52,642 nucleotides of DNA, from positions 6,471-59,112 of the forward strand of contig CADAKE010000002.1 in assembly GCA_902788445.1 (NCBI GenBank). The letters are read 5' to 3'. The translations under genes were made by a program, and so were the position numbers. Position 1 is the stretch's first letter. The number at the start of each line of letters is the position of its first letter. The notes beneath the pieces were generated by a model. That model saw nothing but the letters and a program-made list of their open reading frames with translations. It ran no database searches and was not told the DNA's origin. The stretch comes from an uncultured Eubacteriales bacterium. GTDB taxonomy: Bacteria; Bacillota; Clostridia; Christensenellales; Aristaeellaceae. Below are positions 33,509 to 42,614 of this stretch, in pieces.

Positions 33509-34516
33509 TTAAATGTCAAGGAATTTCCTGAACTCGGGTAAAATGCCGATGCCGTCCGGATAATGAGCGGCGAACTGGGGCACCGCGTGACTGGGGAAGG
33601 AATTGCCCTCGATGAAGCGCGGGCCGTCCGGCGTGATAGCCACGTCCCAGGCCACGAACCGCACCTGCGGCACCACCCGCATAGCCTCCAGGCACATCTG
33701 CTTCGCTTCCTCAAAGTACGGAATCTTGAATCCGATAATGGACGTGCCGGTGATCGGGTGCTTTTCAAAGGTGTTGCCTTGCTTGTCCGCGCCCACGGTG
33801 AGCAGCGTGCCGCTCGCCAAATCCACCCGCGCCGCCATGCCGCCGCAGTCCACGTTGTCCATCACCTTGCCGTTGCCGATGCGCAGGAAGGCGTACACGA
33901 TGCCCTCCTGCTTGTCGCCCAGCAGAGTGGCGATGCGCACGGTGTTGACAGAGGTCGGGCACATCCGGGCCATTTCGGGATGCTGGATCACGATTTCTTC
34001 CAGGATCGCGGGGCCGTTCTTTTTGATCTTTTCCGTGAAGGCGGGCAGGTTCTCCCAATCCTTCTTCACGTACTTTTCGATGCCCTGGCCGCTGGAACCC
34101 TCCAGGGGCTTGAAAATAAACTGCTCTTTATTCGCAAGGAACTTTCCCAGCGCGTCCGGCGTCAGCGTCTCGTCCGCCTTGATCCAGTCCCGCTGAATCC
34201 ACCGGGCGAACTTGGTGTTGAACTGGGTTTTGTCGTCGAAGAAGTGCCAGTACGCCTTGTCGTTCATCCGGCGCACGATCTCGTTGGAGATGCCCCGGGT
34301 GATCACCGTGCGGCGCTGGGCGTCGTTCAGGCGGTACATTTCGGCGATCTTATAATCCATGTAGCCCGCGTTGTATTTGAGGGCGCACCGGCCCATGTCC
34401 ATTAGCAGCCAGGCCGTGGGCTTGCCCGTTTTTTTATGCAGCATTTTCGCGGTGTCGCGCATCCTGGAAAAGTCCATTTTGCCCACCCGCTTGATGACGT
34501 AGGTCAGTCGGCTCAT
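33509..34516 (-). CDS. Sugar-transfer-associated ATP-grasp family protein
   Basis: The 335-residue cytoplasmic protein matches the ATP-grasp type found in polysaccharide and cell-envelope gene sets. Conserved pieces are FIFKPLEGSSGQGIEKY (ATP-binding Lys and glycine loop, near 136), ILEEIVIQHPEMA, SVNTVRIATLL, DNVDCGGMAARVDL and the metal-binding end FVAWDVAITPDGPRFIEGNS. It would ligate a carboxylate to an amine or thiol at ATP cost; the substrate is not known. ATG 34516 follows CGGAGG and is preferred over a start 27 nt upstream. Its neighbours are cell-wall proteins. Confidence 0.82.
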   Translation of the reverse strand: MSRLTYVIKRVGKMDFSRMRDTAKMLHKKTGKPTAWLLMDMGRCALKYNAGYMDYKIAEMYRLNDAQRRTVITRGISNEIVRRMNDKAYWHFFDDKTQFNTKFARWIQRDWIKADETLTPDALGKFLANKEQFIFKPLEGSSGQGIEKYVKKDWENLPAFTEKIKKNGPAILEEIVIQHPEMARMCPTSVNTVRIATLLGDKQEGIVYAFLRIGNGKVMDNVDCGGMAARVDLASGTLLTVGADKQGNTFEKHPITGTSIIGFKIPYFEEAKQMCLEAMRVVPQVRFVAWDVAITPDGPRFIEGNSFPSHAVPQFAAHYPDGIGILPEFRKFLDI

Positions 34517-34692
34517 GCTTTGCCTCCGAAAGAAATTGTTCACCTGCTATTATACGAGGTTCATCCTTGTCATTATACGCCAGTTTCCCAGGCATTGCAA
34601 GAAAAACCGAAGGAAGTTTTCCGGGAACCCATGAACGGAAAGCGTCTATTTCTTTTTCATTTCGCATAGTATCACCGAAGGGAGAAACGGAA

Positions 34693-35373
34693 ATGAAAAG
34701 AAACGCTGTATATATAACTATTTTTATTATTTTGGCTGGGTTGCTGTTTTATCAAAAAAACGGCGAAGAGGTCGCCCCTGCCGTAAGCGGCGCTTCCAGG
34801 CGTTTGGTCTGGATTGACTTGGACGCGAAGCAATTGATCCTGTACGAAAACAACGAACCCATCAAAACCTATCCCATCGCCTCCGGCGCGGGGAGCACCC
34901 CTTCCCCCATCGGGGTGTTCCGGGTGAACAGCCGGTTCATCCCGCAGATGTCCGGCTTCGGCACGCGGTTCCTGGGGCTGAATGTGCCCTGGGGCAGCTA
35001 TGGCATCCACGGCACCAACAAGCCGGAATCCATCGGCAGCAACGCTTCCCATGGCTGCATTAGGATGCGGGTAAAGGACATGGAAGCGCTCTTTCCACTG
35101 GTTCCAAACGGCACCCAGGTGGTCATTACCGGCGGGCCCTACGGGCCGCTGAACTGGGGATGGCGCACGCTCAAGGAAGGCGACCGCGGCGCGGACGTGC
35201 GGCAATTGCAGCTGCGGCTCATTCAGCGCGGCCTGCTTTGGAGCGCGGACGGCGTGTTCGGCGCGGCGACAAAAAAAGCGGTCGCCGCCGCCCGGAAGGA
35301 AGTGAACCTTCCCGCCGGAGATCAGGCGGACGCCGCTTTGCAGGAAAGGCTGGGGATGATCCTTTTTGAATAG
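34693..35373 (+). CDS. L,D-transpeptidase with C-terminal peptidoglycan-binding repeat
   Basis: The 226-residue membrane-anchored enzyme makes or edits 3-3 peptidoglycan cross-links. One N-terminal membrane segment (NAVYITIFIILAGLLFY) precedes a YkuD domain. That domain has the catalytic pattern GIHGTNKPESIGSNASHGCIR (His near 108, Cys near 124). A PGB_1 half-domain follows (LKEGDRGADVRQLQLRLIQRGLL...DGVFGAATKKAV). ATG 34693 follows GAAGGGAG. It is divergent from the ATP-grasp gene. Confidence 0.92.
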   Translation: MKRNAVYITIFIILAGLLFYQKNGEEVAPAVSGASRRLVWIDLDAKQLILYENNEPIKTYPIASGAGSTPSPIGVFRVNSRFIPQMSGFGTRFLGLNVPWGSYGIHGTNKPESIGSNASHGCIRMRVKDMEALFPLVPNGTQVVITGGPYGPLNWGWRTLKEGDRGADVRQLQLRLIQRGLLWSADGVFGAATKKAVAAARKEVNLPAGDQADAALQERLGMILFE

Positions 35374-35423
35374 AAAAAGAGTAATTGTTCAGAGTTTACC
35401 GTAGAAGAACATCATGCCAGAGA

Positions 35424-35542
35424 GGAATTAGAAGAGAGCAGATAGGAGATGAAAGAATGACCATGCTTTATTGGCTGCTTTGCCTTGCGTTTTTGTATCC
35501 GACGCTATCCATCTTCTATCTCCTAACTCCTATCTCCTATCT
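35424..35542. repeat. Word-repeat hairpin (AGATAGGAG type) downstream of the transpeptidase
   Basis: The left arm (GGAATTAGAAGAGAGCAGAT then AGGAGAT) faces the right arm ATCTTCTATCTCCTAACTCC and further CTATCTCC words. The loop is about 58 nt. The words are those of 21842-21963. Confidence 0.75.
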
Positions 35543-35613
35543 GATTCGTGCTCTTTTGAAGTGCGGCTGAACAGGTACGAAAAAAATTGTAAAGTGGGAA
35601 AAAGCAGCCCGCT

Positions 35614-36090
35614 TTACTTATGGTATTTTTCCCCCGCGTTGATTTTGCAGCCGCGGTAAATCTGCTCCAGGAGCAGCACGCGGGCAAGCTGGTGCGGGAA
35701 GGTCATTTTGGACAGGGACAGCTTTTCGTCGGCGCGCTTGACCACAGCGGGAGAAAGACCCAGGCTGCCGCCGATCACGAACACCAGCCGCGTGCCGCGC
35801 TGATCGTTGGCGGCGATTTTACCGGCAAAGGCTTCGCTGGTCAGCTGCGGCCCGTCAATGCACATGGCAATGACATAATCATTGGATTTGAGGCGGGAAA
35901 GAATGCTCTCCCCTTCCTTCTCCATCACCTGGCGGCGGTCGGCGGCGGAGGCGTTGGCGGGCTCGGGCAGGTCGGGCAGTTCGATAATTTCAAAGCGTCC
36001 ATAGCGGGAAAGGCGCTTCGTGTATTCCTCCGCCGCGCCGGAAAAATACTTTTCCTTCAGCCGCCCGACGCACACAATGGCCGCGTTCAT
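35614..36090 (-). CDS. rlmH: 23S rRNA pseudouridine-1915 N3-methyltransferase RlmH
   Basis: This 158-residue SPOUT methyltransferase modifies pseudouridine 1915 of 23S rRNA. The knotted C-terminal half is diagnostic: FVIGGSLGLSPAV, LSLSKMTFPHQLARVLLLEQIYR and the terminal INAGEKYHK. ATG 36090 overlaps the TGA of the preceding HAD gene by four bases, so translation is probably coupled. It is the third gene of an LCP-HAD-rlmH unit. Confidence 0.96.
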   Translation of the reverse strand: MNAAIVCVGRLKEKYFSGAAEEYTKRLSRYGRFEIIELPDLPEPANASAADRRQVMEKEGESILSRLKSNDYVIAMCIDGPQLTSEAFAGKIAANDQRGTRLVFVIGGSLGLSPAVVKRADEKLSLSKMTFPHQLARVLLLEQIYRGCKINAGEKYHK

Positions 36091-36731
36091 AGGGCAAGCA
36101 GCGGAATGACCGCTGACAAATCCGGCAGCACATGATCCACATAAGGAGCCAGGTCTTCCGTATACGGAAACACATCCGGCACCATGCCCACCGTCATGCC
36201 CGCCGCGCGGCCCGCTTTGATGCCGTTGATGGAATCCTCCAGCACCAGACACTTTTCCGGCTCCGCGTTCAGCGCCGACGCCGCTTTCAGGAAAATGTCC
36301 GGCGCGGGCTTGGAGGGCAGGCCGTTGCCGGTGATCAGCGCGTCGAAATAAGCGATCACGCCCACGGAGTCAAGGTAAATCCCGATGGTCGCCTGCCCGC
36401 TGGAGGAGGCCACCGCCATGGGAATTTCTTTGCGTTTGATTTCCTCCAAGAGTTCCAGGGCCCCTTTTTTCAGGGGGATTTTCCCCCGCTTCGCCAAATC
36501 GCACATGGCGTCCTTAAAATCCAGGAACAGCCTGTCCGTGTCCAAATCAGGAAAGAACCGGTGGTAATAATCACTGGAGGATTGTTTGTTGCTGCCAATC
36601 GTTTCCCGCACCATCTCCACAGGAATGTTGTATCCTTGCAGCAAGCCGCATTCATGCATCACGTCCAGGCCCACGCGCTCGCTGTCCATGAGCAGGCCGT
36701 CCATGTCGAAAATCACAGCCTGAAAGCTCAT
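36087..36731 (-). CDS. HAD superfamily hydrolase (beta-phosphoglucomutase-like)
   Basis: The 214-residue phosphatase or phosphomutase has the nucleophile motif FDMDGLLMDSE (Asp9, Asp11), an alpha-helical cap, the Ser of VASSSG near 113, and Lys plus DD-type motifs in SKPAPDIFLKA and CLVLEDSINGIKAG. Substrate is open; beta-phosphoglucomutase-like and sugar-phosphate phosphatase are both possible. It overlaps its upstream and downstream neighbours by four bases each. Confidence 0.88.
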   Translation of the reverse strand: MSFQAVIFDMDGLLMDSERVGLDVMHECGLLQGYNIPVEMVRETIGSNKQSSSDYYHRFFPDLDTDRLFLDFKDAMCDLAKRGKIPLKKGALELLEEIKRKEIPMAVASSSGQATIGIYLDSVGVIAYFDALITGNGLPSKPAPDIFLKAASALNAEPEKCLVLEDSINGIKAGRAAGMTVGMVPDVFPYTEDLAPYVDHVLPDLSAVIPLLAL

Positions 36732-37831
36732 TCGTCGTCCACCACCACGAAATTGTCCGTCAGGAAATCGCGCAGCGCCTGGCGGTTCAGTTCATAATTG
36801 ATTTGCTTGGTGGCCATGCCGTCGTAAGCGAATTCGACGTAACTGTACCCGTTCTTATTGTAGCTGTCCACGGTGGGCGTGATTTCGTACCATTCGCCGC
36901 TGTCCTTCTGCTTGGAGGGATTGCTGATCGGCATCCGGATGTTTTCCACATGCACGTCCTTAAGCCGCATCGCCAGATCCACCGCGTCGAACAGATCGTC
37001 AATCGTCATGTTGGTGTACACCGTGTTGGCGATAATCACGTCCAGCAGCTTCAGCGCGTCGTCGTAGGAAATGTCCTGGAGGCTGTCCGCGATGGAGGTG
37101 AGCACCACGCGGTCGCGGTATGTGCGGCCATAGTCCTGGTGGTCGGAATAGACTTTTCCGTCGGCGTGCAGGTATTCGGCGGTTTCGATCTTGCGGATGC
37201 GCATGTAGATCACCGCAGCGTGGCCGGAGAAATGGTAAGTGCCGCCGCGCCCTTCGGTGATGGCGGGTGTGGTAGAGGAACTGGAAATGGAGTAGCGCTT
37301 TAAATAAGTGGCTTCCCGGTTGGTGATGGTAATGTCCACGCCGCCCACGGCGTTGATGATGTTTTCCACCTGGCGGAAATCCACCACGATGAACTTCTCG
37401 ATGTTCAGGTCAAAGTGGCCGTTGATGGTTTCCACCAACGCCTGGAATCCTTCGTTGTAGGTTTTTCCGTTTTCATAGCACCAGCCGCCTGTATCCAGGA
37501 AATTGTTGATGCGGCCGAACTTGCCGTCCGGGCGCTGGATGAGCATGTCCCGGATGAAGCTGGTCAGCATCACCCGCCGGGCGTTTTCGTCCACCGTCAC
37601 CAGGATGAGCCCGTCCGTGTGGTTGCCCCACTGCTTCTTGTCAAAGGAGGCTTTCGCGTCCCAGGAGTCCACACAGATCAGCATGTAATGATGCACGCCC
37701 TTGGTGGTAGGCGTGCGGTTTTCCTTTTCGATGAACGGGATGGGGTTGGGCGTGTCCAAAGCCAGGGCGGGAAATACGCAGCCCAGCAGCAGAGCCGCCA
37801 GGAGCAGGAAAGAAAGAAAACGTTTTGCCAT
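36728..37831 (-). CDS. LytR-CpsA-Psr (LCP) family cell-wall glycopolymer ligase
   Basis: The 367-residue exported protein has a signal peptide (MAKRFLSFLLLAALLLGCVFPALA). The LCP core includes ICVDSWDAKASF, HTDGLILVTVDENARRVMLTSFIRDMLIQ (with the Asp and Arg of the pyrophosphate site), FIVVDFRQVENIINAVGGVDI and RIRKIETAEYLHADG...GRTYRDRVVLTSI. LCP proteins attach teichoic acids or capsule to peptidoglycan. Instead of an N-terminal anchor helix it seems to have a cleavable signal. ATG follows GGAGG. First gene of the LCP-HAD-rlmH unit. Confidence 0.88.
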   Translation of the reverse strand: MAKRFLSFLLLAALLLGCVFPALALDTPNPIPFIEKENRTPTTKGVHHYMLICVDSWDAKASFDKKQWGNHTDGLILVTVDENARRVMLTSFIRDMLIQRPDGKFGRINNFLDTGGWCYENGKTYNEGFQALVETINGHFDLNIEKFIVVDFRQVENIINAVGGVDITITNREATYLKRYSISSSSTTPAITEGRGGTYHFSGHAAVIYMRIRKIETAEYLHADGKVYSDHQDYGRTYRDRVVLTSIADSLQDISYDDALKLLDVIIANTVYTNMTIDDLFDAVDLAMRLKDVHVENIRMPISNPSKQKDSGEWYEITPTVDSYNKNGYSYVEFAYDGMATKQINYELNRQALRDFLTDNFVVVDDE

Positions 37832-37865
37832 GATGCTTGCCTCCGATGATCTAATAGGTGAAGAA

Positions 37866-37960
37866 AGGGAGTGCAGAGTTCAGATGATCTTGTTTTCCCA
37901 ATCGCTGGGAAAGCAAAGCAATCGCTATATTATCTGCACTCTGTACTCTGAACTCTGTAT
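37866..37960. repeat. Word-repeat hairpin (CAGAGTN type) between LCP and dCMP deaminase genes
   Basis: The left arm is GAGTGCAGAGTTCAGAT. The right arm is ATCTGCACTCTGTACTCTG followed by AACTCTG. The loop is about 46 nt. The right arm ends at the stop codon of the deaminase. Confidence 0.8.
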
Positions 37961-38410
37961 TCAGGACTCATACTTTTCCAGCTTTACTCCGGTCTCTCCG
38001 AAAATTTCAAGCGTGAAATTGTCGGGGTATCCCTGCTCATACACCACCCTCCGGATGCCCGCGTTCACGATCATCTTGGCGCAGATGGAGCAGGGCTGGT
38101 GGGTGCAGTAGAGGGTCGCGCCGTCGATGCTGATGCCCAGCTTCGCGGCCTGCAAAATGGCGTTCTGCTCGGCGTGGGCGGCGTAGCAGACCTCGGCCCG
38201 CGTGCCGCTTTCGATGCCCAGCTTGCGGCGCAGGCATTCGCCCTTTTCCTTGCAGGTTTTCATCCCTGCGGGCGCGCCGTTGTAGCCGGTGGTCATGATG
38301 CGCTTGTCCTTCACGATCACCGCGCCGATGGCGCGCCCCGGCGCGAAGCAGCTCGTCCAGGTGGACACCACCTTCGCCATTTCCATAAAGCGAACGTCCC
38401 ACTTATCCAT
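37961..38410 (-). CDS. Deoxycytidylate (dCMP) deaminase, ComEB-like
   Basis: The 149-residue zinc enzyme converts dCMP to dUMP for dTTP synthesis. The zinc and proton-relay site is HAEQNAILQAAKLG (near residue 84) with PCSICAKMIVNAGI (near 112). A second Cys/His set upstream (YNGAPAGMKTCKEKGECLRR) matches dCMP deaminases with an extra zinc site. The start MDKWDVRFMEMA at 38410 overlaps the stop of mtnN by eight bases, so the two are co-translated. Confidence 0.93.
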   Translation of the reverse strand: MDKWDVRFMEMAKVVSTWTSCFAPGRAIGAVIVKDKRIMTTGYNGAPAGMKTCKEKGECLRRKLGIESGTRAEVCYAAHAEQNAILQAAKLGISIDGATLYCTHQPCSICAKMIVNAGIRRVVYEQGYPDNFTLEIFGETGVKLEKYES

Positions 38411-39116
38411 TCCGTTTTTCCTCCCAAGCGGCGTACAGCGGCAGGAAATGCCGCACCAGCTTTTGCTCCTGGGCGCAGGCGATGAGCGCCTTTTCCATGT
38501 ACTCGCGCCCGTCCCCGTCCCGGGTGTCAGAGATGGCGCGGATGGCAGCATAGGGCACGTTCATCTCATAGCAGCACTGGGCGATGGCTCCGCCCTCCAT
38601 ATCGCAGGCGGCGGCGTCAAAGGTGTCGGACAGGTAATTTTTCTTCTCCGTGCCCACGATAAACTGGTCGCCGGTGGCGACGGCGGCGTGCATTGTGCGC
38701 AGGTTCGCTTCCTCCGCAGCCTTTTGCAGCAGCGCGGCGAGAGCGGGATCACAGGGAATATGCACGATGTTCGGCCCGGAAATCATGCCCAAGGGGTCGC
38801 CGATGGGCGTGGTATCCATGTCGTGCTGCACGGTGCTCTGGGCGACCACGATATCCCCAATGTCCAGTTCGGGCCGTAGCGCGCCCGCCACGCCGATGTT
38901 CAGAACGGCTTTGATTTCCGGGTGCGTGAGCAGCATCCCCTGGGCGCACAGCGCCGCGTGTACCTTCCCGATGCCGCACCGCGCCAGGCACACGGGCAGG
39001 CCGTGAAGGGTTCCTTTATAATAACGCGCGTACCCCGTCTGCCGTTCCGCCACGTCCCGCATATCCTGCAATAAATCCTGGATTTCTTTGTCCATCGCGC
39101 CGATGATGCCAAGCAT
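38403..39116 (-). CDS. mtnN: 5'-methylthioadenosine/S-adenosylhomocysteine nucleosidase
   Basis: This 237-residue enzyme cleaves adenine from MTA and SAH, recycling methylation by-products. MLGIIGAMDKEI holds the catalytic Glu11. NIGVAGALRPELDIGDIVVA, GDQFIVG, the ribose-binding ACDMEGGAIAQCCYE and the catalytic Asp in AISDTRD follow. Length is normal. It is translationally coupled to the dCMP deaminase gene. Confidence 0.95.
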   Translation of the reverse strand: MLGIIGAMDKEIQDLLQDMRDVAERQTGYARYYKGTLHGLPVCLARCGIGKVHAALCAQGMLLTHPEIKAVLNIGVAGALRPELDIGDIVVAQSTVQHDMDTTPIGDPLGMISGPNIVHIPCDPALAALLQKAAEEANLRTMHAAVATGDQFIVGTEKKNYLSDTFDAAACDMEGGAIAQCCYEMNVPYAAIRAISDTRDGDGREYMEKALIACAQEQKLVRHFLPLYAAWEEKRNG

Positions 39117-39170
39117 TTCTTCTGTTATCCCCCTTCAATCACGATCAGAACATGAAGGATTCTGTTGAAT

Positions 39171-39267
39171 TGTAGGGGCGGATACCATCCGCCCGCCTTT
39201 GCCGGTCATAACGAACGGCACTTTGTTGTATGAATACGGGATACGGGCGGATAATATCCGCCCCTAC
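39171..39267. repeat. GGGGCGGAT palindromic repeat element, copy 5
   Basis: It begins TGTAGGGGCGGATACCATCC and ends GGCGGATAATATCCGCCC-CTACA, between mtnN and the dipeptidase gene. The loop is unlike those of copies 1-4. Confidence 0.8.
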
Positions 39268-39278
39268 AGTGATTTTGT

Positions 39279-40184
39279 TCATCTTCTCGGGTCAAGGCGG
39301 TCGTAATACGCCATCAGGTTCTTCCCCGCCACATGTTCAATTTCATCTTCCGTTAAGCCTCGGCGTCGCAGGGCATTCAGCAGGGCGGGGAAATCCTGGG
39401 GGCCATTCAAGCCAACGGGCTTCGCGTCGATGCCGTCAAAATCCGAGCCGAAGCCGACGTGGTTCGCGCCGCCCAGCTCCATGATGTGGATCACATGGTC
39501 GCAGACAGCATCCAGGTCGGCCTTTTTGTCCTGCCGTAAAAACTCGGGGCAGAAGTTCACGCCGATATAGCCCCCGGCCTCAAACAGCGCTTTGAGCTGC
39601 TCGTCCGTCAAATTGCGCGCATGGCCGCACAGCGCCCGGCAGCAGGAATGGGACGCGACCGGCGCAACACCCGTTTCCAGCACGTCATAGAATCCCCGGT
39701 CACTCAGGTGGGACGTGTCCGGCGCGATGCCCAACCGCGCCATTTCTTTCACCGCTTCTTTCCCGAAGGGTTTGAGCGGCGCGTTCTGGTCGGTCATCGC
39801 GGGCGTGCCGATACAGTTTTCATAATTCCAGGTGAGCGCCGCCATGCGCACACCCCGCCGCCGCCATTCCGCCAGCCGTGCCAGGCTGTTGTCCAGCAGG
39901 TCGCACCCCTCCACGGAATAAATGAAGGCCGTCTCCCCCGCTTTCGCGTCGCGGTAATCCGTGATTTGGCGAAGTCCCGCCGCTTTCAGCGTTTCGCCCG
40001 CGGCCCACATCCGGTCGAACGCTTCCGCGATCTTGTCCAGCGCCGGGCTGTCCCCAATGAACAAGGCCAGGGTTTGCGCGTTCACCCCGCCTGTTTGCAG
40101 CCTCACCGGGGAAATATCCAGCGGCTGTTCGGGGCCCCGAAGCATCCGGTACAGCGTGTCCGCGTGGGTGTCAAAAAGAAGCAT
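39279..40184 (-). CDS. Membrane dipeptidase family protein (peptidase M19)
   Basis: The 301-residue zinc dipeptidase of the renal dipeptidase type cleaves dipeptides, often with a D-residue. Metal ligands are visible in order: DTHADT at the start, the bridging Glu in YSVEGCD, SHSCCRALCGHARN with two His, and the Asp in GFGSDFDGID. It has no signal peptide. ATG 40184 follows CGGAGG. It stands alone. Confidence 0.94.
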   Translation of the reverse strand: MLLFDTHADTLYRMLRGPEQPLDISPVRLQTGGVNAQTLALFIGDSPALDKIAEAFDRMWAAGETLKAAGLRQITDYRDAKAGETAFIYSVEGCDLLDNSLARLAEWRRRGVRMAALTWNYENCIGTPAMTDQNAPLKPFGKEAVKEMARLGIAPDTSHLSDRGFYDVLETGVAPVASHSCCRALCGHARNLTDEQLKALFEAGGYIGVNFCPEFLRQDKKADLDAVCDHVIHIMELGGANHVGFGSDFDGIDAKPVGLNGPQDFPALLNALRRRGLTEDEIEHVAGKNLMAYYDRLDPRR

Positions 40185-40646
40185 GGCTTCGCCTCCGTTT
40201 CTGAGCAGAGAGTAAAAAACCTTTTCGTATTATACCGTGATGGTCGGCATCTTTCCCTTCCGGGAGCCGCCGAGACAGAATGCTTCGCATTCTTCGTTAT
40301 TATACCATACTCCTTCCCCCGGAACAACAGCCATCCCCTGTAAAATCAGGGTGAACGTATGAGTCGCATGAGTTACTATTTTGTTACAGCAATGTGACAA
40401 ATTTGGAAATGAGCCAAAAGACTTGCCCTTGATGGGCAATGTCATCAGCCTTTGGCGAAACGATATCGAACAGAAGGAAAGGACACGCACAGGGCCAGCG
40501 GCACAGACAGCTATTGCTTCATCAAAGGTCAATCTCCACATTGAACGGATTCAGAGCCTTCATGCTCCGCCGATGTTATTATGTACCGTTTTTTTGCCGC
40601 TGTGCGCATTCATCTTTACGATTGATTTCCATTTTTTCTGTTTCGG
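40185..40646. other. Gene-free stretch before the glycosidase promoter
   Basis: No convincing gene is seen. GAGCCAAAAGACTTGCCCTT followed by GATGGGCAATGTCATCAGCC (40413-40452) resembles a worn fragment of the CTTCCCC-type repeat at 31 kb. Confidence 0.5.
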
Positions 40647-40675
40647 ATGACAAAGCGGGAATCTCCCTGTATAAT
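40647..40675 (+). promoter_or_regulatory. Promoter upstream of the glycosidase gene
   Basis: ATGACA (40647-40652), a 17-bp spacer and perfect TATAAT (40670-40675), about 150 bp before the main ATG. Confidence 0.7.
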
Positions 40676-40699
40676 AACGAAGGAGCGAGGGGGATCAAC

Positions 40700-40810
40700 G
40701 TGGAACATGGGGACAGAAAACGCGCGCCTGGTAGCGGCTCGTGTACCCATCCTCCGATTGATGTTTTCATGATTATAGCACTGTTTCTATCCGCCCGCAA
40801 TCCGCTTTAA
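40700..40810 (+). CDS. Possible 36-residue upstream reading frame
   Basis: A GTG behind AGGGGGATCAAC opens a frame starting MEHGDRKRAPGSGSC and ending IALFLSARNPL, 13 bp before the glycosidase ATG. The last third is hydrophobic. It lies between the promoter and the main gene, so it would be translated first if real. There is no family match by eye. Confidence 0.3.
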   Translation: MEHGDRKRAPGSGSCTHPPIDVFMIIALFLSARNPL

Positions 40811-40823
40811 GAGGAGCTTTACG

Positions 40824-42314
40824 ATGTGTTCCGATGTCTTTGTCCGTTTTCAATGCGGCAATTCCGTATTGCAGAAATTATATGATACGGCCAGCGAACG
40901 GTGTCTCCGGAATCTGGCGTATTTCGGCTCTGACCTGGTGCTGCTGGAGGGCGGCGGGTATGAAAAAATCTGGCTGGAAACACAGCCCATGGGCGGCGAA
41001 ATGTACGCGCTGCATAACCTGGAGGCGGCGAAAAACAACTGCCTGCTCTTCATGCGCCATCAGCGGGCGGACGGCCGTCTGCCGGGTTCCATCCAGTGCG
41101 TGAACGGAGAGGTCGAGCCGCAGTTTAATAAAATGCAGGGCTTCTGCTTCCCACTCCCCGCCCTGAACCTGTATTACCTGCTGGGAGAGGACCGGGCGTA
41201 TCTGCTGGCATTGCAGGATACCCTGCGGCGCTTTGACGAATACCTGTGGCGCACCAGGGACAGCAACGGGGACGGCCTGCTGGAATCCTTCTGCGTGTAT
41301 GATACGGGCGAGGACAACGCCCTGCGATATGGCGACGCGCCCTGCTGGTGGACAGAGGATACGCCGCCGGAGGGATACGGCGTTGTGCCCATGGCCAGCA
41401 TGGACGTGATGAGCTGGAGCTTTGCCTGCCGGGATACCCTGGCGAAGATCAGCCGCATTCTAAAAGATGGGCAGGAGGAAGCGTGGCATGACCGGGCTTC
41501 CCAGGTGGCGCGTGCCCTGCGGAGCGGCTTGTGGGACGAAGCGCGCGGGGCCTGCTTTGACCGGGACAAAAACGGAAAACCCGTGGATATCCTGTGCCAC
41601 AACACGTTACGATGCATGTACTGGGGTTCCATTTCCCCGGGCATGGCGGCGCGTTTCGTGAAAGACCACCTGCTGAATCCCCGTGAATTCTGGACGCCCT
41701 TTCCCCTGCCCAGCGTGGCGGCCTGCGATCCCGCCTTCCGCAACGCGCCGGAAAACAACTGGAGCGGCCAGCCGGAGGGCCTCACCTACCAGCGGGCAAT
41801 TCTGGCGCTGGAAAACTACGGGTACCATACGATCGTCACCCGGTTGGGGGAAAAGCTGCTGCGCGCCGTCGCTGAAAACGGCTTCCGCTTTACGCAGCAG
41901 TTCGACCCCTTTACCGGAAAGCCCACGCTGGTGCACGCCGTTTCCCATCAGCCGGTCCGAGAGGACAGCGGCGAACCCATTCAGGACGCCTACGGGCCCA
42001 CCCTGCTTTCCTGCCTGGAATACATCGCCCATCGCTACGGCATCCATCCCCATCTGGGGCAGGTGGCGTTCAGCCTGGGGAGCGGGGAAGCGTATGAATA
42101 TGAAGCGGGGTTTTATGGACATCATTACGCTGTTCACAGCGACGGAAAACGGGCGGAAATCACAGTGGATGGACGCGCTGTGGGCGTTTATCCCTGCGCC
42201 CAAAGAATCATTGCCGACGCGCACGGACGGGTTTTGTTGAGAATCGTATCAGGCAACCTGAACTTTGAATCGTTATCTCCTTCTGGAGCGGCAATATCAG
42301 CTTCATTCTTGTGA
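40824..42314 (+). CDS. Trehalase/GH63-like (alpha/alpha)6-barrel glycosidase
   Basis: The 496-residue cytoplasmic protein has repeated helical pairs with motifs of six-hairpin glycosidases: LETQPMGGEMYALHNLEAAKNN, RDSNGDGLLES (like the GH63/GH37 acid region), MSWSFACRDTLAKISRIL, REFWTPFPLPSVAACDP and NNWSGQPEGLTYQRAILALENYGY. The sugar substrate cannot be told. ATG follows GAGGAG at seven bases. The last 25 residues (after QRIIADAHGRVLL) look unlike a natural barrel end and adjoin gene debris, so the C-terminus may have been altered by rearrangement. Confidence 0.75.
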   Translation: MCSDVFVRFQCGNSVLQKLYDTASERCLRNLAYFGSDLVLLEGGGYEKIWLETQPMGGEMYALHNLEAAKNNCLLFMRHQRADGRLPGSIQCVNGEVEPQFNKMQGFCFPLPALNLYYLLGEDRAYLLALQDTLRRFDEYLWRTRDSNGDGLLESFCVYDTGEDNALRYGDAPCWWTEDTPPEGYGVVPMASMDVMSWSFACRDTLAKISRILKDGQEEAWHDRASQVARALRSGLWDEARGACFDRDKNGKPVDILCHNTLRCMYWGSISPGMAARFVKDHLLNPREFWTPFPLPSVAACDPAFRNAPENNWSGQPEGLTYQRAILALENYGYHTIVTRLGEKLLRAVAENGFRFTQQFDPFTGKPTLVHAVSHQPVREDSGEPIQDAYGPTLLSCLEYIAHRYGIHPHLGQVAFSLGSGEAYEYEAGFYGHHYAVHSDGKRAEITVDGRAVGVYPCAQRIIADAHGRVLLRIVSGNLNFESLSPSGAAISASFL

Positions 42315-42555
42315 GCTCGCCCGCTCGCATCGGACACAATCTTCAGCCCATTCACATCGGCATCAAAATACGAAACGTGAGATAATCCGTTCTTTTCAAA
42401 ATACCATACCAAAATCGCAATCCTGTTACTATCCTTTCCCTGCACACATGGGTGTATGTTATTTTGGATTCTTTGGACGAGCCGGGACCATCGTTGCGAT
42501 AGATGATGATGGCGGCGGGCGAATCGCCCAATCCGGCTTTTGCGCCGCCGGCAGC

Positions 42556-42587
42556 AAAAAAACGGCAGCAGGGGTTGACCTGCTGCC
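42556..42587 (-). terminator. Intrinsic terminator behind a gene remnant
   Basis: GGCAGCAGG and CCTGCTGCC form a 9-bp stem with a 6-nt loop, followed on the minus strand by seven T. Confidence 0.85.
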
Positions 42588-42614
42588 GGGCGGTTGGTTT
42601 TAGTTTGCCGGGGA

